A model generated the notes under the pieces. That model was not told the DNA's origin. It saw only the letters and a list, made by a program, of their open reading frames with translations, and did no database searches. A stretch of 36,640 nt of DNA from an uncultured Pelagibacteraceae bacterium (GTDB lineage: Bacteria > Pseudomonadota > Alphaproteobacteria > Pelagibacterales > Pelagibacteraceae). Below are positions 32,824-36,640 of this stretch, piece after piece. The first letter of the stretch is position 1, and the number at the start of each line of letters is the position of its first letter. The stretch spans positions 1 through 36,640 of the forward strand of contig CABXWY010000010.1 in the NCBI GenBank assembly GCA_902515985.1. The letters are read 5' to 3'. The position numbers were made by a program, and so were the translations under genes.

Positions 32824-32973
32824 ATGAGTTTTTTAATTGAATTTTGGAAATTTTTAAAAATTAGAAAAAAGTATTGGCTATTACCTATTATTTTAATTTT
32901 AGCTTTATTTGGTGGTTTAATTATTTTAAGCCAAGGGTCAGCTGTAGCACCTTTTATTTATACAATATTTTAA
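32824..32973 (+). CDS. DUF5989 family small membrane protein
   Basis: ATG 32824 gives 49 residues: MSFLIEFWKFLKIRKKYW, one transmembrane helix, and a strictly typical end GSAVAPFIYTIF. The frame is open further upstream to ATG 32776, but that would overlap the SxtJ-like gene, and the family begins MSF/MxFLxEFWxF, so the short form is chosen. DUF5989 proteins are regularly found between SxtJ and a NodU/CmcH-type carbamoyltransferase, as here. Function unknown. Confidence 0.85.
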   Translation: MSFLIEFWKFLKIRKKYWLLPIILILALFGGLIILSQGSAVAPFIYTIF

Positions 32974-32976
32974 TTT

Positions 32977-34812
32977 GTGATCGCAATACTTGGAATCTCT
33001 GCATTTTATCATGATAGTGCAGCTGCTATTATAGTTGATGGAAAAATATTAGCTGCGGCTCAAGAGGAGCGTTTTACCAGAAAAAAGCATGACTCGAGTT
33101 ATCCCTTTAATGCAGTAAAGTTTGTTCTCGAATTTGCTAAATTAAATCTATCGGATATTGATCACATTGTTTTTTACGAAAAACCTTTCTTAAAATTCGA
33201 AAGATTATTGGAAACCTATGTAGCTTTTGCACCAAGAGGTTTCAAACAATTTACTAAATCGATGCCAGCTTGGTTAAGAGAAAAACTTTTTCAAAAAAAT
33301 ATGCTGATGAAACTATTAAAAGAGCATGATAAAAATTTTAAAGATGAAAAAAAAATCTACTTCTCCGAACATCATTTAAGTCATGCAGCTAGTGCTTTTT
33401 TCCCTTCTCCTTTTAGTGAGGCGGTAGTTCTTACTGCTGATGGAGTGGGAGAGTGGGCAACCACAACAGTTGCAATTGGCAAAGACAAGAACTTATCAAT
33501 TGAAAAAGAAATACATTTTCCACATTCTTTAGGGCTTTTATATTCAGCATTTACTTATTACACAGGATTTAAAGTAAATAGTGGTGAATATAAACTTATG
33601 GGTTTAGCTCCCTATGGTGAACCAAAATATACAAGCTTAATTAAAGATAATTTAATTGATATCAAAAAAGACGGGTCATTTAAGTTGTCACAAGAATTTT
33701 TTGATTATGCAACTGGGCTAAAAATGACAAATAAAAATTTTCACAAACTATTTGGGAAAGAGCCTAGAGACAATAAAAAAGATAAATTAACAGAGTTTCA
33801 TATGGATGTTGCTGCATCAATCCAGAAAGTAACAGAGGAGGTCATGATAAAAATGGCTAAGTCATTAAAAAATGAATTTAATCATAAAAACTTATGTTTA
33901 GCTGGTGGTGTTGCGCTTAATTGTGTTGCTAATGGAAAAATTTTAGAGCAAAAAATATTTGAAAATATATGGATACAGCCAGCAGCAGGAGATGCAGGGG
34001 GCTCATTAGGAGCTGCATTAGCTCTTTGGCATCTAGAACTAAAAAATAAAAGACAAATATCAAATAATCAGATGCAAGGTTCTTATTTAGGTCCAAGTTT
34101 TACCCAGGAAGAAATTGAAAAAGAATTAAAAAAAAATAATGCAGATTTTATTGTCCTAGATGAAAATGAAGTAATTGAAAAAACAGCTGAGAGTTTAAAA
34201 AATGGAGAAGCGGTAGGATGGTTTCAAGGTAGAATGGAATTTGGACCAAGAGCTTTAGGGGGAAGATCTATATTAGGTGATCCAAGATCATCAACTATGC
34301 AAAAAAACTTAAATCTAAAAGTAAAATATAGAGAAAGTTTTAGACCTTTTGCACCATCAGTTCTTAGAGAAGATGTAGATAAATGGTTTAAAATTAATGA
34401 GGATAGTCCTTATATGCTTTTAGTTGCGGAAGTTTCAGATGATAAAAAAATTAAAATGTCCGACGAAGAAAAAAAACTATTTGGGATAGATAAATTAAAT
34501 ATTAAAAGGTCAGATATTCCCGCTGTTACACATGTAGATTACTCTGCAAGAATACAGACTGTACATAATGAAACAAACCCAAAATATTATTCCTTAATTA
34601 ATAAATTTAAAGAAAAGACTAATTGTTCTGTATTAATAAACACATCCTTTAATGTAAGAGGAGAACCAATAGTTAATTCTCCTACTGATGCCTTTAATTG
34701 TTTTATGGGAACAGAAATGGATAAACTAGTAATTGGTAATTGTTTTTTAGATAAGAAAAAACAAAATAAAAATTTAAAGAAAAATTACAAAAATCAGTTT
34801 GAATTAGATTAA
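32977..34812 (+). CDS. Carbamoyltransferase of the NodU/CmcH type (GTG start)
   Basis: The 611-residue product begins (GTG) IAILGISAFYHDSAAAIIVDG, the Kae1-like ATPase start, with SEHHLSHAASAFFPSPF supplying metal His residues and LTADGVGEWATT. GLLYSAFTYYTGFKVNSGEYKLMGLAPYG and LAGGVALNCVANGKI are family hallmarks, and GWFQGRMEFGPRALGGRSILGDPR opens the C-terminal YrdC-like half. These enzymes make carbamoyl-adenylate from carbamoyl phosphate and transfer it to a sugar or other hydroxyl. Context suggests a surface glycan acceptor. It overlaps the convergent mrp by 4 nt. Confidence 0.93.
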   Translation: MIAILGISAFYHDSAAAIIVDGKILAAAQEERFTRKKHDSSYPFNAVKFVLEFAKLNLSDIDHIVFYEKPFLKFERLLETYVAFAPRGFKQFTKSMPAWLREKLFQKNMLMKLLKEHDKNFKDEKKIYFSEHHLSHAASAFFPSPFSEAVVLTADGVGEWATTTVAIGKDKNLSIEKEIHFPHSLGLLYSAFTYYTGFKVNSGEYKLMGLAPYGEPKYTSLIKDNLIDIKKDGSFKLSQEFFDYATGLKMTNKNFHKLFGKEPRDNKKDKLTEFHMDVAASIQKVTEEVMIKMAKSLKNEFNHKNLCLAGGVALNCVANGKILEQKIFENIWIQPAAGDAGGSLGAALALWHLELKNKRQISNNQMQGSYLGPSFTQEEIEKELKKNNADFIVLDENEVIEKTAESLKNGEAVGWFQGRMEFGPRALGGRSILGDPRSSTMQKNLNLKVKYRESFRPFAPSVLREDVDKWFKINEDSPYMLLVAEVSDDKKIKMSDEEKKLFGIDKLNIKRSDIPAVTHVDYSARIQTVHNETNPKYYSLINKFKEKTNCSVLINTSFNVRGEPIVNSPTDAFNCFMGTEMDKLVIGNCFLDKKKQNKNLKKNYKNQFELD

Positions 34813-35603
34813 TTTAAGTACGTTTTTTTTATTTTCTCTGCTAAAAGCATATATATTTTAGTTGCCTCGTGATCTGGTAATGCTTCAACAATTGGTTTAC
34901 CCTGATCTCCATACTTCCCAATCTCAGGGTATATAGGAATTTCTCCTAAAAATTCTTTATCAAACTCCTCCGCAGTTTTTTTAACTCCGCCAGTCCCAAA
35001 AATATCGTATTTTTTTCCATCGTCTCCTTTGAAAAAACTCATATTGTCTATAAGACCAATTATTCTAGTTCCAAGTTTATCAAACATTCTTATGCCTCTT
35101 TTAACATCTTGAAGAGCTATTTCCTGAGGCGTTGATACGATAATTGCGCCATCAAGCTTAATTTCCTGCGCAAAAGTTAATTGAGTATCTCCAGTTCCAG
35201 GAGGCATATCAACAATTATAAAATCTAAATCTTTCCAACTTACTTTTTGAGTAAATGTTTTGATTGCACTAGTTACCATTGGACCTCTCCAGATCATTGG
35301 AGTTTGCTCATCCGTTAAAAACCCAATAGACATACACTGTATGTCAAATTTATTTATAGGAATTAATTTTCCTTCTTGACTTTCTGGCTTACCGTTAATT
35401 GAAAAAAGTTTCGGAAGAGATGGTCCATATATGTCTGCATCTAATAACCCAACTTTGCATCCTGATTTTTTCAATGCTAATGCAAAATTTGTTGCAAAAG
35501 TTGATTTTCCAACTCCACCTTTTGCACTTGAGATTGCTATAGTGAACTTAGTCCCTTGAATAGGGTTTTTTACAAACTTTTTTGTTGGTTTTATTTGCGC
35601 CAT
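34809..35603 (-). CDS. mrp: Mrp/NBP35-family P-loop ATPase (iron-sulfur carrier type), short form
   Basis: The 264-residue product has the deviant Walker A SSAKGGVGKST (25-35), DADIYGPSLPKLF, the MIWRGPMV segment and DFIIVDMPPGTGDTQLT, all diagnostic of Mrp/ApbC. The N-terminal MIP18-like domain of long Mrp proteins is absent; only a 20-residue Lys-rich leader precedes the ATPase. The CxxC of the family, normally after the N-M-S-x-F strand, is missing: the text reads NMSFFKGDDGKKYDIFG. No other paired cysteines are present. So ATP binding looks intact but cluster carriage by the usual Cys pair does not. It is divergent from hflK. Confidence 0.93.
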   Translation of the reverse strand: MAQIKPTKKFVKNPIQGTKFTIAISSAKGGVGKSTFATNFALALKKSGCKVGLLDADIYGPSLPKLFSINGKPESQEGKLIPINKFDIQCMSIGFLTDEQTPMIWRGPMVTSAIKTFTQKVSWKDLDFIIVDMPPGTGDTQLTFAQEIKLDGAIIVSTPQEIALQDVKRGIRMFDKLGTRIIGLIDNMSFFKGDDGKKYDIFGTGGVKKTAEEFDKEFLGEIPIYPEIGKYGDQGKPIVEALPDHEATKIYMLLAEKIKKTYLN

Positions 35604-35640
35604 TGCTTCAATAAGTACTAATTTGCGCTTTTAACTTATC

Positions 35641-35675
35641 TTGTTTTTCCTTTTAAAGACACTATATAGAGTGTC
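35641..35675 (+). promoter_or_regulatory. hflK promoter with perfect palindrome next to the start codon
   Basis: TTGTTT (35641-35646) and TATATA (35663-35668) are 16 nt apart. The -10 box is inside GACACTATATAGAGTGTC (35658-35675), a perfect inverted repeat ending at the base before the ATG. Transcription would begin at or next to the ATG, giving a leaderless mRNA. The palindrome could be an operator or a start-site hairpin. Confidence 0.5.
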
Positions 35676-36640
35676 ATGGTTGACGATTTTAGAGGAAGAG
35701 GAGGAAGTCCTTGGGGTTCTCCCCCAGGAGGCGGCGGCAATGGTTCTGGTAGAAAAGGTCCTACCCCACCAAACGTTGACGAAATTATTAGAGGCATTCA
35801 AGATAAAATTAACAAGTTTATGCCAGGCGGCGCACCAAAGGGTGGTAAGCCTATAATTTTTGGGCTTATAATCTTATTAGTTATTTGGGCGCTAAGCGGC
35901 TTATATAGAGTTCTTCCTGATGAACAAGGAGTGGTTCTTAGATTCGGAAAATTTGTAAACACAACACAGCCAGGATTAAATTATCATATACCGTTTCCAG
36001 TAGAAAGCGTCATTACGCCAAAAGTAACTAAAGTCAACAGAATGGATATTGGATTTAGATCAGAGAGAGACAGTGGTTTTACATCAACAGCAGTGGCTGA
36101 CGTTCCTGAAGAAAGTTTGATGTTAACTGGTGATGAAAATATAGTAAATATAGACTTTTCAGTTTTTTGGGTGATCAAAGACGCTGGAAATTTTTTATTT
36201 AAAATTCAAGATCCAGAAGGCACAGTAAAAGCTGCTGCCGAAACTGCAATGAGAGAAGTTATTGCTAGAAGCAATATTCAGCCAATTTTAACAGAAGGAA
36301 GATCAAAAATTGAAATTGATACACAAGAAATTATTCAAAATATTTTAGATGAATACAACTCAGGTATTCAAATTACCCAAGTTCAAACGCAAAAAGCTGA
36401 TCCACCAGATCAAGTAATTGATGCATTCAGAGATGTGCAAGCTGCAAGAGCAGATATGGAAAGATCAAAAAACGAGGCAGAGGCCTATGCAAATGATGTT
36501 ATACCAAGAGCAAGGGGTGAGGCTCAAAAAATTTTACAAGCTGCGGAAGCGTATAAAAAAGAAGTTGTTGCAAAGGCAGAGGGTGAGGCAAGTAGATTTC
36601 TAGCAATTTTTAATGAATATAAAAATGCGAAACAGGTTAC
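35676..36640 (+). CDS. hflK: FtsH protease modulator HflK (3' end outside window)
   Basis: 321 codons are open from ATG 35676 to the window end. The product starts with a Gly/Pro-rich cytoplasmic stretch (GRGGSPWGSPPGGGG), has one transmembrane helix at about 59-77, then the SPFH/band-7 domain: LPDEQGVVLRFGKFV, PGLNYHIPFPVESV, TGDENIVNIDFSVFWVIKD, and REVIARSNIQPILTEGR. The Ala/Glu-rich coiled coil (AARADMERSKNEAEAYANDVIPRARGEAQKILQAAEAYK) follows. HflK pairs with HflC in a membrane cage around the FtsH protease; hflC would be expected just beyond the window. Confidence 0.95.
   Translation, partial: MVDDFRGRGGSPWGSPPGGGGNGSGRKGPTPPNVDEIIRGIQDKINKFMPGGAPKGGKPIIFGLIILLVIWALSGLYRVLPDEQGVVLRFGKFVNTTQPGLNYHIPFPVESVITPKVTKVNRMDIGFRSERDSGFTSTAVADVPEESLMLTGDENIVNIDFSVFWVIKDAGNFLFKIQDPEGTVKAAAETAMREVIARSNIQPILTEGRSKIEIDTQEIIQNILDEYNSGIQITQVQTQKADPPDQVIDAFRDVQAARADMERSKNEAEAYANDVIPRARGEAQKILQAAEAYKKEVVAKAEGEASRFLAIFNEYKNAKQV

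Noticed and set aside
35641..35856. Short plus-strand open frame at the hflK start
   Set aside because: It is an out-of-frame reading of the Gly/Pro-rich hflK N-terminus.
36418..36603. Short plus-strand open frame near the window end
   Set aside because: It is an out-of-frame reading of the HflK coiled-coil region.

Overview
This is AT-rich, gene-dense bacterial DNA that looks like a SAR11 (Pelagibacterales) alphaproteobacterium. The support is very low GC, stops and starts that touch or overlap, a three-gene pntAA-pntAB-pntB, a zinc-less L36, a circularly permuted two-piece tmRNA of the alphaproteobacterial kind, and a 5S rRNA gene standing alone beside polysaccharide genes. In Pelagibacter the hypervariable region lies between 23S and 5S; the left edge here (gmd end, fcl, then 5S) fits its right border. 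Genus assignment is inference.

Layout. 1-1206: end of a GDP-L-fucose pathway. 1258-1548: detached 5S rRNA with its own apparent promoter, then rpmJ. 1561-4350: proton-translocating transhydrogenase. 4359-7983: transaldolase-like enzyme, methyltransferase, GT2 glycosyltransferase and a multi-pass GT-C-like protein. 8024-15099: a reduced division/envelope cluster murB-ddl-ftsQ-ftsA-lpxC-bamD-ligA, in which ftsA is only 235 codons and ftsZ and recN are missing from their usual places. 15086-23387: housekeeping genes on both strands (pepP-like, uvrD, AsmA-like, fumC, MazG-like, a sugar methyltransferase-like gene, bcp).

23388-34812 is accessory. Its centre is a permuted tmRNA gene (ssrA) on the minus strand, about 29385-29641. 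The last 12 nt of its 3' end (plus-strand GGGGCGTTCTGT) recur in the same orientation at 25951, 27683 and 28768. These four copies cut the DNA into three tandem units of 1.73, 1.09 and 0.62 kb. Each unit carries one plus-strand gene: a PQQ-type sugar dehydrogenase, a TylF-type O-methyltransferase, and an unknown small membrane protein. Just inside each left copy are iterated repeats (consensus ACTTCGTGTA) and, on the minus strand, the 3' tail of what looks like a tyrosine-integrase gene. The two units nearest the tmRNA also share their right ends. I read this as a stack of integrase-less, single-gene integrative cassettes accreted at the tmRNA 3' end. An OafA-type acyltransferase gene lies left of the stack. 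A GT-C-like gene, thyX and an SxtJ / DUF5989 / carbamoyltransferase module lie right of the tmRNA.

34809-36640: mrp (without the usual CxxC) divergent from hflK, which runs off the window behind a perfect 18-bp palindrome.

Most accessory genes modify surface glycans (fucose synthesis, acyl, methyl, carbamoyl and glycosyl transfer), as expected for regions that diversify the cell surface against phage or grazers. Everything here was read by eye; no alignment, folding or database search was run.
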